Shown here one piece after another: positions 45,535 to 54,855 of a stretch of DNA of 64,000 bases. Below the pieces are notes generated by a model. It saw only the letters and a program-made list of their open reading frames with translations, had not been told where the DNA came from and made no database searches. Every line of letters begins with the position of its first letter. Within the stretch, counting starts at the first letter, position 1. The DNA lies in assembly GCA_038503075.1 (NCBI GenBank), contig JBCAML010000011.1:310001-374000 (forward strand), read 5' to 3'. Source of the stretch: Gyromitra esculenta. Lineage: Eukaryota; Ascomycota; Pezizomycetes; Pezizales; Discinaceae. The position numbers and the translations under genes are program-made.

Positions 45535-48500
45535 TCAGGCGCCCATGTGGACAAATGGCGCCCATCTGAGAGGTATCTGCAAACGTGTTTCTCGAGCCTT
45601 CTTCATAGCAACATGCAACGCCATACCAACTTTCCGGTGATCTTCACAGTCGATTTCACCAACGAACAGTGATCTATAAAATTCCGTTGAAACCTCTTTA
45701 CAGGTTACCGTGTGAGCTCTCCACATCGTTGCAAGCACATGGCTGAAACCAGCGAGCTGGAATCCGCTAGCGATATGGATAATCTCATCAGCTAGACTGA
45801 GTGCTGGATTGCTGGCAGTGGAGCAAGCTGAGAGATATGCCAGCTGCGCGGATTCAACATTTGCAGCAGATACATGTGCGACGGTGAGTTTATCTATTGT
45901 ATTGCTTCCATCGTCTTTAAGTAAAATCAGATGGCTGTCTGAGGGATTCTTATTGAGAGCAATGCCATGACAGGCGAAGTGTACTGCGTTGTATGATGCG
46001 AGCTGTGCTAGAACCTGAGGGGTGCTTGGCTGTTTCAGGTGTTTTGTCGATATTGATCCAGCTACGAGCTTGTAAATCTCTTCAACTTCTTCCTCAGCTT
46101 GTGGCAAAGCAGCATGTCCAGGCGTCTCTGGCATTGTAATGAGGAGAAGGCGTGTATTCGAGGTGTCAGATAAACCAAATTTCTTCTCACGAGAATAAGA
46201 AAGGGCTTTGATGGTTGGGGTATACGAAGAAATAGCATGGCTAAGCGTGTTACGGATCGACCCTGGGGAATGATCGCCAGCAGCATGAAAGGGTGCTTTA
46301 CTAAGCGGGCCTACTCCAACCCACCAAATATGAGGTAAATCGATAACTTTGGCGTCGGGTTTTGCTGGAAGCTGTAATTCTTGAAGCACAGGCTCCACCG
46401 CCACATCCCACAGCCAGAGAAAAAGCTTATTCATCTCTTGATTCTTTAAACTATAGGTGCGTAACGTTGACTTAGTCAATTTCGACATATTCCCTAATCG
46501 ATCTAACGCTTCGGTGAAATCAAGTTTCGGAAGTCGGAGTGCTTTTATGGAGGAACTTGTAACAATGATAGCGTCGCTTCGGAAGATAGTGGTATTGAGA
46601 ACAACGATAGGCCCGTATTTTGCCATAGCCATGAGATCTTGTTCTGGGGGTGGAAGTAGGAAACCTTCGTGACCAGGTAGTTTTCGAATTTCCTCGAGTG
46701 TTGCTTCCATTTTACCGATTGCAACCTTTCGTCTTAATGAAACATATCGTTGATCTTCCTCTCCGAACTTGCGTTCTATTCGACCATATCTACGGGATGG
46801 GGTATCAATCTCAGTTCTGAGGTCGTCGAACCTTTCGAACAGCTCACGATTTGTCGATTTGAGCTTGGAAAGGTCGCTCCGACAATCAATAGCGAAGCTC
46901 ATGATGATTCCACGACTGAGTTCGAGTAACTTGATAGCATGATATCCGCTTCTTCCTGCCTGGAGAGCCAAAGATGTAGTTTCTGCGGCTAATCCGTTTA
47001 GTGTTGATAATATAAACTGCTGATCATCACGTCCTAGCAATCGAGAGCTCACTTCCGGTAGCAGTTGGATAGCACTCTCTAGAAGTAAAATTGAATCTTC
47101 CCATCTAGAGCACTGAGCAAGAATGGTTGCAGCTTTGCGAGCCGCTTTGATTCGTGTTTTGGGTGGTGATGTGAGGCAACCCCAGGCTTCTTGGTAGCAA
47201 CGGCAACATTCTTCAAGATCATCATGAGATTGCAGTTTTTCGTGCCGTAAACGAATATTGTTGCCCAATTTATCCAAGCGCCCCGCCCGATTATAGTGGT
47301 CTTGTGGTGTTGCTTTCACCACCTCTCGGCCAATCACGATGGCTTGTTGGAGCAATTCTAGGTCTCCTAGGCGTTTATACTGGGTACCTAGGTCGAGAGC
47401 AAGACAGCCCAAATACATCTCTCTAGCGGTGTGATTAAGTGATACTGTTTCGACCGCTTCCTTAAGATATATGATGGACTGCTGAAGGTCATCCATGACT
47501 CCTGCATGTTTATATCTGAACCTAAGTGTCAGAGCTAAGGCATGCAGGTACCCTGGCCGATCATAGTGATCCGCTGGCGTTCCATCCATTGCATCCTGAG
47601 CCAAGTCAATTGCCTGCTGGAGGTCCGTTATCACTCCTGTACGCCGGTACTGGTTCAAAAATACGTCAACAAACCCAGTCAAATACAGTGGCCGATCAGG
47701 ATGATCCAAAGGTATTTCTCCCACTGCCTTCGTACTCAGATCGACGGCTTGTTGGAGGTCATCCAGGGCTCTCATACGTTCATACCGACTCAAAAGCGCA
47801 CGTGTCAGAGAATCCAAGTGCATTGGTCGATCAGGGTGATTCGGTGGCAATGTATCCAGAGCCTCATAGCCTAGTGTGATAGCTAACTCAAGATCGCTCA
47901 CACTCCCAACCCGCGAGTATCGGGCCGAAATTGCATTAGCCAAGCTGTTCAAGTATAGTAATCGTTCGGGGCACTGGAGCGGCGTTGCGTCTAACGCTTC
48001 ACGCCCAATAGCGATTGTTTGTTGGAGGTCTTCCATCTCTCCTGTACATTCGTATCGGCAGAAAAGTGAAGCAGCTAGGTTATGTATATATGCTGGTCGT
48101 TCAGAATGACCTAATGGCGTTTTTTCTACCGCCTCCTGTCCTATAATGATAGCCTGCTGAAGGTCTTCTATGGCTCCCGTACGCTCATGTCGGACCGAAA
48201 AGGAGCAGGCCAGGTCATTCAGATACATTGGTAGGTAGTGGTTATCAAGCAGTGTTGCTGAAACCACTTCTTGGTTAAGAATGATCGTTTGGTTGAGGTC
48301 GTCTATGTCTCCCATACGTCCATATCTAGTGGAAAGCGCGTTGGCCAAATTGTGTAAATGCCAGGGCCGTTCAGGCTGGCCCGGTTCTGTTACGTCAACT
48401 ATCTCTTGACAGATAGTTATGGCCCGTTTGAGATCATCTATGGCTCCTACATGTTCATATCGGGTTAAAAGTGCGTTGACCAGATTTCCCGAATGGTTCG

Positions 48501-49188
48501 ATCCACTAGATTCCTCTGGTGGTGTTGCTTCCATCGCCTCTTGACCCAAAGCAATAGCCTTCTCGAGGTCCTCCATCGCTCCTGTGCGATCAAACATTGT
48601 CTTCAGAGCAATGGCCAAGGTGTCTAAATATATTGGCCTATCAGGGTGATCTAGTGGTGTTACAGCAACTGCCTCCTGCCCCTTCAATACGGCCTGCTGA
48701 AGGTCATCCAAAATGCTTGTGAGCGTAAATCGTGTCAACAATGCCAGAGCCAGGGAGCTCAAATATTCTGCACGATCAGGATCATCCGACGGTGTTGCTG
48801 CTACCGCTTCCTCACTCAACATGACGGATTTCTCAAGGTCATCAAATTCCTCCAGGAGTTTATATCTTTTCATAAGAACGGCCCCTAGAACACTCAAATA
48901 GGTTTCTCTCTGTGGTTCGCCCCGCAACGTTGCTAGCGTGGATGCCTCCTCGGCTTTCGTAACTGCTTCGTGGAGGTCTTCCAAGCTTCCAGTAAGCTCG
49001 TACCGCTTGGCCAACATGCAACTCAGATTCCTTATATCGTTCGCTCGGTCAGGGTCATCGTGTGGTATTGCTGCTAACTCGTTTCTGCTCTCTGTGATAG
49101 CACTATCCAGGTACTCTTGTTCGTGGGTCGAATTGTATAGATCAATGAGCTTGATGCTTAGCGGAGGGGGGGTATCTGAATCCTCCAT
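45535..49188 (-). CDS. TPR-CHAT protein (caspase-like CHAT domain)
   Basis: A 1217-residue intron-free protein. Residues about 10-720 are 14-15 TPR-like units of roughly 58 residues with a recurring DDLQQAI core and a DHPDRPxYL loop. A helical linker follows (about 720-900, KLLELSRGIIMSFAIDCRSD). The C-terminal CHAT domain (about 930-1217) has the block VHFACHG (His1074) and AYLSACSTA (Cys1122), which match the catalytic His/Cys pair of this caspase-related clan, then HIASGFQLAGFSHVLATMW. TPR-CHAT proteins are proteases or protease-like effectors in bacterial immunity; fungal members often belong to large families linked to self/non-self recognition. Here the substrate is unknown. No gasdermin-like or nucleotide-binding partner gene was seen next to it. 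Confidence 0.93.
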   Translation of the reverse strand: MEDSDTPPPLSIKLIDLYNSTHEQEYLDSAITESRNELAAIPHDDPDRANDIRNLSCMLAKRYELTGSLEDLHEAVTKAEEASTLATLRGEPQRETYLSVLGAVLMKRYKLLEEFDDLEKSVMLSEEAVAATPSDDPDRAEYLSSLALALLTRFTLTSILDDLQQAVLKGQEAVAVTPLDHPDRPIYLDTLAIALKTMFDRTGAMEDLEKAIALGQEAMEATPPEESSGSNHSGNLVNALLTRYEHVGAIDDLKRAITICQEIVDVTEPGQPERPWHLHNLANALSTRYGRMGDIDDLNQTIILNQEVVSATLLDNHYLPMYLNDLACSFSVRHERTGAIEDLQQAIIIGQEAVEKTPLGHSERPAYIHNLAASLFCRYECTGEMEDLQQTIAIGREALDATPLQCPERLLYLNSLANAISARYSRVGSVSDLELAITLGYEALDTLPPNHPDRPMHLDSLTRALLSRYERMRALDDLQQAVDLSTKAVGEIPLDHPDRPLYLTGFVDVFLNQYRRTGVITDLQQAIDLAQDAMDGTPADHYDRPGYLHALALTLRFRYKHAGVMDDLQQSIIYLKEAVETVSLNHTAREMYLGCLALDLGTQYKRLGDLELLQQAIVIGREVVKATPQDHYNRAGRLDKLGNNIRLRHEKLQSHDDLEECCRCYQEAWGCLTSPPKTRIKAARKAATILAQCSRWEDSILLLESAIQLLPEVSSRLLGRDDQQFILSTLNGLAAETTSLALQAGRSGYHAIKLLELSRGIIMSFAIDCRSDLSKLKSTNRELFERFDDLRTEIDTPSRRYGRIERKFGEEDQRYVSLRRKVAIGKMEATLEEIRKLPGHEGFLLPPPEQDLMAMAKYGPIVVLNTTIFRSDAIIVTSSSIKALRLPKLDFTEALDRLGNMSKLTKSTLRTYSLKNQEMNKLFLWLWDVAVEPVLQELQLPAKPDAKVIDLPHIWWVGVGPLSKAPFHAAGDHSPGSIRNTLSHAISSYTPTIKALSYSREKKFGLSDTSNTRLLLITMPETPGHAALPQAEEEVEEIYKLVAGSISTKHLKQPSTPQVLAQLASYNAVHFACHGIALNKNPSDSHLILLKDDGSNTIDKLTVAHVSAANVESAQLAYLSACSTASNPALSLADEIIHIASGFQLAGFSHVLATMWRAHTVTCKEVSTEFYRSLFVGEIDCEDHRKVGMALHVAMKKARETRLQIPLRWAPFVHMGA

Positions 49189-50313
49189 TTGATATATAGG
49201 TACCTATAGGCAGGATATTAGCTTTTACAAGGTATTAACTACGACCGCGTGAGATTTAGCTCTAAGACTTACTGGGACACGGCGAAAGATATTTAGAGTG
49301 CTTTCGTCTAGAGAAAAAATAAATCAATGGGAGATAGTTATATCTATCTAGTACCGGTTAGCTCAGGGGCGGGGCTGGGGTATATATAATCAACTAAAAC
49401 AGTACCTACCGGTATTAGGGCGAGAATAACAACACAAGCAAAGTTCGCAAGACTCAATCGCAGCAGCAATGTACTCGACGAGATCGAACAGAGCAGACAC
49501 TGATAGGGGATGTGAGTGTTGTGGAAGACAAGGCTACGAGACTGAAGTATTTTGCTTTTGATAAGAATCAGTAAATCGATTTGTTAATGCCCAGTCTGGG
49601 GGGTCCAAACTCAGCCCTAACCCTAAAATATATTTGCGTTTTCTGTGCAGCAATTCAGTGGTTCATAAATAGCGAAAAGAACGATCAACTTATCCGACAG
49701 CCTCGCGAGTCAGTTAATAGTAATTATTCGGGGTTGGAGTTGTGCCTGGCCGCAGGTACTTGCCTTAACTTTCAACCTTGTTTACAGTAAACCTGGCACC
49801 TTCATCGGTCCTGATGCCTATCGCAAGGCTTCGTTTCCCAAATCCCCCTTTCGCAGCCCCAATCTACCTAAGATCTAGCCAGGTAGGCTTACAGGATTGC
49901 AGAACTAGGTATTTAATTTGCTATCAAAGAAATACGAGCCCTGCGCCAAAACGAGCATAGGTCCTAGGGCGCAGGATCTTTCAGTCAATCAAAAAAAACC
50001 CCTTTTACATACCTCCACATTCGCCCGAACTTGGGCAAACGTGTAGTGGGCTCCAAGGCATTCCTCTATCAATACGGCTGGCTGCACCCTAATATATTGA
50101 TATGAACCTGCTAACGCCGACAAGATGCACGAGTTCGCTATTTAACCCCACAAGCCAAATCAGGCAGCCCAGACTCGCCGCATCAACCCGAACCAGACTA
50201 GTTCCCCGCGGCTCTGTGCAACCATCGAGAAAAAAACTCTTGGCGAGATTGGCAACCACCTTCCTGCCCAAACCTATTGCTCCCTCGAAATCCCTCCAAA
50301 CACGCATCCCACA
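49189..50313. other. Spacer between divergent TPR-CHAT and RPA34-like genes
   Basis: Promoter region for both genes. A TATA-like stretch (gtatatataatc) occurs near 49380-49391. A stretch near 49612-49625 (ccctaaccctaaa) resembles two telomere-type units, probably by chance. No gene was seen. Confidence 0.6.
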
Positions 50314-51353
50314 ATGTCCGGAGCCACGCCAAAATCGAAAAAATCAAAGCTCCCCAGCACTAAGCCGAGCTCGAAACCAGCGCCGCCGAAGAAGTCGCAT
50401 AGGTCTGCGGAGAGGGTAGTCGAGAGCTCGGACGAAGAGACTGAGACTACCTCTGTATACGAGACCGCGACAACCACTGCAACAGAGAAAAGCGAAACCG
50501 AGAGCGAGAGCGAGAGCGAGAGCGAGAGTGAGACTGGGAGCGGTAGCGTAACTGAAGGTGCCAGTGGGACTGAAGAGAGCCAGCCATTGGCAAAAGACTC
50601 GTTCGTCGCCCTCCCCACTACCTCTCCATCTCTGCAGATTCTAATACCACCTAGAGACGTCGTAAGCTCTAAATATACGTACGCCCCGCCACCAGCGTTC
50701 AAGCCTATCCCGCCATCTTCGTCGTCCTCGAACCCGTTCTCGGCCCGCAATCTTGAGGGGAAGGAGATATGGTTTATCACTGCGCCGCTGGCAGCACCGC
50801 TGTCGAAACTTACGGATGTTAACCCTGCTGATATCGCGGAGGGGATGCCGGTGCTTGAGACGGGGAGCCGGCGCTACTGCTTACGTGCGCAGGACGATGC
50901 GGAGGAGCTTACGGGGGTGACACTGGCTGTGCAGGACGGGAAGGCGGGTTATAAGATAGGTATGGATAGGGCTGCTGGGGGGAGGGTGGTTCGTGTTGAA
51001 TGCGGGCTAATTGTGGTGTAGCGAGTAAGAAGATTACAAAGTCGTTCAGGTTTGTTGAGGAACTGCCAGTGCCTGCAGCACTAAGCGGAGCGCCGAAGTC
51101 GAAGCAGGTTAGGGAGCAGCCGGAGGGTCTGCGGATGCGGTTTAAGCCGATTGGGTATGTGGGTGCGCAGGACGAGGACGCGAATGTGGAGATGGTGGAT
51201 GTGGAGGTGAGGCCGGAGCGGGAGGATGCTGATGAACACAAGAGGAAGAAGCGGAAGTCACATAAGGAAGGGGCGGACGACGGCGAGAAGAAGGAGAAGA
51301 GGAAGCATAGGAGTAAGGAGAAGCATAGGAGCAAGGCTGCAGTCGAGGTTTAG
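50314..51353 (+). CDS. RNA polymerase I subunit A34.5-like protein (RPA34)
   Basis: Likely partner of A49 in the Pol I TFIIF-like heterodimer, acting in the nucleolus. Two exons, 50314-50959 and 51022-51353, split by a 62-nt intron (GTATGG, branch GCTAAT, GTGTAG); product 325 residues. N-terminal 100 residues are Lys/Ser/Pro-rich with an ESESESESESE run encoded by a GAGAGC repeat at about 50498-50530. The core has KYTYAPPPAFKPI, EIWFITAPLAAPLSKLTDV and the spliced GYKIASKKITKSFRFVEELP, as in the A34 family. The C-terminus is a long Lys/Arg-rich tail (KRKKRKSHKE), also typical. Convergent with prefoldin 6, 124 bp apart. Confidence 0.82.
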
Positions 51354-51477
51354 TAATGGAATGTGGGACAAAAAGTATTTGTGGTTGCTTGTATATTACA
51401 TTTTTTTTGTATCTTTGGGGAGCTGAGCCTAGATATCTTTCCATCACCACCCACCACTATCACTTCCAGTCGACGTC

Positions 51478-52118
51478 CTATTGTGCGGGGCCGGCCTCCT
51501 GCATCACGGATTGAAGCTGCATGATCTCCATCTTCTTTCGCTCTTGTTTCTCCTGGATCCCCTTCAGCTGAGCTTCTGTTCGGTTTCTGTTGGAGCACAA
51601 GGTCTGTTATTAGTGCTACGGTACTGGATGCTGGATGGAGTGAGATGGGGTGGATGGGAGAAGTACATCTCGGACTCGATGAGATCGAGTCGATTATTGA
51701 CGTTCATGACTGCCTCTGCCTTATCCTGCTTCACGAGAACGGGGCCGATGAGTTTGTAGATGTTGGCGCTGTCGTCCAGCGTAGAGAATTCCTGGGGTGG
51801 GAAAGGGTTAGCTACAAACCACTCGACAGATATCCCATCCAATCAACCGATCAATAGACCATGAACCATTCCCCGGGCCAGAACAAGCATATAGGAACTA
51901 CAAGCATAGATAGAAACCCTAGAAGACGAAAACCCATACTTTCTGCACAGCCCTATTCTCCTGCAACTGGCTATCAAGTCGCTGTCTGGCCTCCACAACA
52001 CCACTCAAGTCTACTCCATCAGCATCCCACTCCCGTCCAACGCCCCAAGAAACACCGCACCTTTCTGGAGAGCCTGGAACTCGTCCGTAAGACCCTGCAT
52101 CGTGTTACCGTTCGGCAT
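51478..52118 (-). CDS. Prefoldin subunit 6 (beta-type)
   Basis: Subunit of the hexameric prefoldin chaperone that hands actin and tubulin to CCT in the cytosol. Four exons: 52118-52061, 52010-51940, 51791-51667 and 51586-51478; product 120 residues, the usual length. The joined protein reads LTDEFQALQKDLSGVVEARQ, RLDSQLQENRAVQKEFSTLD, DDSANIYKLIGPVLVKQDKA, then RLDLIESEINRTEAQLKGI and QEKQERKKMEIMQLQS: two long helices around a beta hairpin. Introns are GT-AG (49, 148 and 80 nt). An alternative start at Met7 (MQGLTDEF) is equally plausible. Divergent from VPS4. Confidence 0.93.
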
Positions 52119-52534
52119 GGTGGAAATCAGCTATCGCGGATCGTGTAGTGGGGGTTGGGACATTGATTCGCAGTGGGGTTCATTCTCGCAGACGACGCAA
52201 CGCAACGCAGCGCCAAGAAGCAAGGATCGCGACCACCAACCTCAGCTCAGGCGTGTCATCGACGTTCCTCGCCGTCTTCTTCTACACCATCGACAAGTAC
52301 GTCGTAAGTACCTCTGTCCCTTTTCTCTCCCTTTCTCCCTCCCTTCCTTCTCTACTACTATTACAATTCGTGGTTTTGGGGTGGGATGGGGGTGGGAGAT
52401 AGATGTGAAGGGTTGCTGGCTAACGTAAGCAGTGTAGGATAGCTAGGGCATACCACGCCCCACCCCCGCATTTCGATCGCCTCTCGCTCTCGCTCTCCCA
52501 AATCTGTAGCTTCTACTTCAGTCTCTATACCATC
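52119..52534. promoter_or_regulatory. Bidirectional promoter of prefoldin 6 and VPS4
   Basis: 416 bp separate the two start codons, so both promoters overlap here. C+T-rich tracts (tcgctctcgctctccc near 52483-52499, and ctctccctttctccctccc near 52325-52343) are typical of fungal core promoters. Confidence 0.65.
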
Positions 52535-53961
52535 ATGTCGAATACCGACTTTGTTGGCGTACCCCTCCCCTCCCCTTTACCCACAGGGAACAGCTGCTGA
52601 CGCGGCAATAGAAAGCCATCACGATCGTTAAAAAGGCGATCGAGGAAGACACGGCCGGGAACTACGATGTTGCGTATCAGCAGTACTACCAAGCACTCGA
52701 ATGCTTCATGCTAGCGCTGAAATGGGAGAAGAATCCCAAAATGAAGGAATCGATCCGCGCCAAGGCAGGAGAGTACATGGAGCGCGCCGAGAAGCTCAAG
52801 AGCCATCTCAACGAAGCCAAGGGAAAGAAGAAACCATCGAAGGTGGGCGCAAACGGTAATACGAGCGGTAGCGGTGGTAAAGGGAGGACAAAGGGAGACG
52901 GGAGCGACGAGGAGGACACGATTGATCCTGAGAGTAAGAAGTTGCGCGGTGCGTTGGCGGGAGCGATATTGACGGAGAAGCCGAACATTCGCTGGGAGGA
53001 CGTGGCTGGGTTGGAGGGTGCGAAGGAAGCGCTGAAGGAGGCGGTTATTTTGCCGATTAAGTTCCCGCATTTATTTACTGGGAAAAGGAAGCCATGGAAG
53101 GGGATTCTGCTGTATGGGCCGCCAGGGACGGGAAAGAGTTATCTTGCGAAAGCAGTGGCGACGGAGGCGAATAGCACGTTCTTTTCTGTGAGCTCTAGCG
53201 ACTTGGTGAGCAAGTGGATGGGAGAGAGTGAACGGTAGGCTCCCCCCCCCGAATGTGCCAGAAGGCTTCCATATCTAACATCACATAGTCTCGTAAAACA
53301 GTTATTCAACATGGCTCGTGAAAACAAGCCCTCCATCATCTTCATCGACGAAGTCGACGCCCTCTGTGGAACCCGCGGCGAAGGCGAGAGCGAAGCCAGC
53401 AGAAGAATTAAAACCGAGATGCTAGTCCAAATGGACGGAGTCGGTAACGACACCTCCGGAGTCCTTGTCCTCGGCGCCACCAACATCCCCTGGCAACTCG
53501 ACTCCGCGATCCGTCGTCGTTTCCAACGCCGTATCCACATCGCTGTCCCAGATCTTCCGGGCCGCATGAAGATGTTTGAGCTCTCGGTCGGCTCAACACC
53601 ATGCGATCTTGCGCCGGGGGACTTCAAGACACTCGCGCAGATGTCGGAGGGGTACACCGGTAGCGATATCAACATTGCAGTACAAGACGCGTTGATGCAA
53701 CCTGTGCGGAAGATCCAGACCGCAACGCATTACAAGAGGGTTATAACTGCTGAGGGGGCGCAGAAGCTGACACCATGCTCACCTGGTGACTCGGGCGCGA
53801 TGGAAATGACGTGGGCGGACGTGGATCCGGAGGCGCTGCTAGAGCCCCCGTTGGTGTTGAAGGACTTTATTAAAGCGATTAAGAGCTCACGGCCGACTGT
53901 CAGTAAGGATGACGTTAAGAAGAGTGATGATTGGACACAGGAGTTTGGAAGTGAAGCGTAA
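52535..53961 (+). CDS. VPS4: Vps4-type AAA ATPase
   Basis: Disassembles ESCRT-III on endosomes at the cost of ATP. Three exons: 52535-52558, 52612-53234 and 53289-53961; product 439 residues. The first exon encodes only MSNTDFVG; joined to [20 protein letters not shown] it starts the MIT domain (1-80). A flexible charged linker follows (about 80-115). The AAA domain has Walker A GPPGTGKS (177-184), GESER joined to [10 protein letters not shown], Walker B IIFIDEVD (Asp236, Glu237) and the arginine-finger run IRRRFQRRI. The C-terminus ends in [12 protein letters not shown], the usual VPS4 C-terminal helix. Introns are short with GT-AG ends. Divergent from prefoldin 6. Confidence 0.97.
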
Positions 53962-54855
53962 AAGGGGGTATTTGTGTGTTTGTTTGGCGGACGGGGATGT
54001 CCTGGTTTGATGTAATAATGATGGCACGTGCTAAGCAAATGGTTTGAGGCGTCGTGAAATGGTTTTGAGTTTGTTGGGGATACGTTCATGTATATGTGAG
54101 GGAGCGGTGGGGTGGAGGGTGTAGATGGGATACTCCAGATGGGGAAGTTATTTTTATCTTTGCTTCCTGCTACGATGGCTTTCGTGTTTTTTTCGGTTCG
54201 GTTTCCCCCCCCCCTCTCACTATTTCTTATAGTTGTTAAATTTTAGGGAGGGTGGTGGGATTGTTCACGGTGTGGAAATTGAACAATATATGAAGATCAC
54301 GATGGTATCGAGTGATTGGTTGAGGAACTGGTGTTTACATGTGCTCTTTTTTGGGGATTGAGGGTATTGGTTGGTATGGAGGTGGAGTGGTGGGAGAACA
54401 TAATCGTCTTTTGTGACATGCATTACACCTCGAAAAAGAGCTTAGTATGATAGATGATGGGTCAGTTTGCCTAATGAATGATAAAAGCTACATACTGAAA
54501 TAAAAAAAGTAAGGCTTGAGATACTTTACCGGTTCCTAGTGGCCTACTTTTTCTCTCTAGGGGTTCTTAGACGCGCCAAGTAAATGGCTAGGTCGAATCT
54601 CTCTTGAATATGAATATTTCGTTAGAAGTATACTATTCACGGAGTATCACTCGAAGTTAGGTTTAGCTTAAATGGTGGGAGTAGGCTTCCTAGTTAGGAA
54701 TCTCTAACAGGCACATTCATAAACATTTCCCTTAACATGAACATGGCAATACTACTTTTCAGATTCCCATAGAAAATAAAACTCATCTCTTTAGGAACAA
54801 AGCTAAATTCAAAGATACTTTCGATGAAGGGCTATGCTGAAAAGATATCACAAAG
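53962..54855. other. Spacer between convergent VPS4 and TPR-SET genes
   Basis: 3' flanks of both genes. T-rich tracts lie at 54185-54225. Two octamer copies (TCGAGTGA at 54308-54315; TCACTCGA near 54647) are here. No gene was seen. Confidence 0.6.

Noticed and set aside
49359..49400. tRNA-like box (ggttagctcagggg)
   Set aside because: No B-box or cloverleaf follows; one short match is expected by chance.
49612..49625. Telomere-like ccctaaccct; similar short pieces near 12437, 27717, 39868 and 62831
   Set aside because: One or two units only, not arrays; consistent with chance in A+T-rich DNA.
45535..50313. Search for a gasdermin-like or NLR partner next to the TPR-CHAT gene
   Set aside because: No suitable open frame in the flanking spacers; the neighbouring genes are a permease and an RNA polymerase I subunit.
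50274..50780. 168-residue minus-strand frame
   Set aside because: Antisense to RPA34-like exon 1; its Ser/Leu run is the complement of the GAGAGC repeat.
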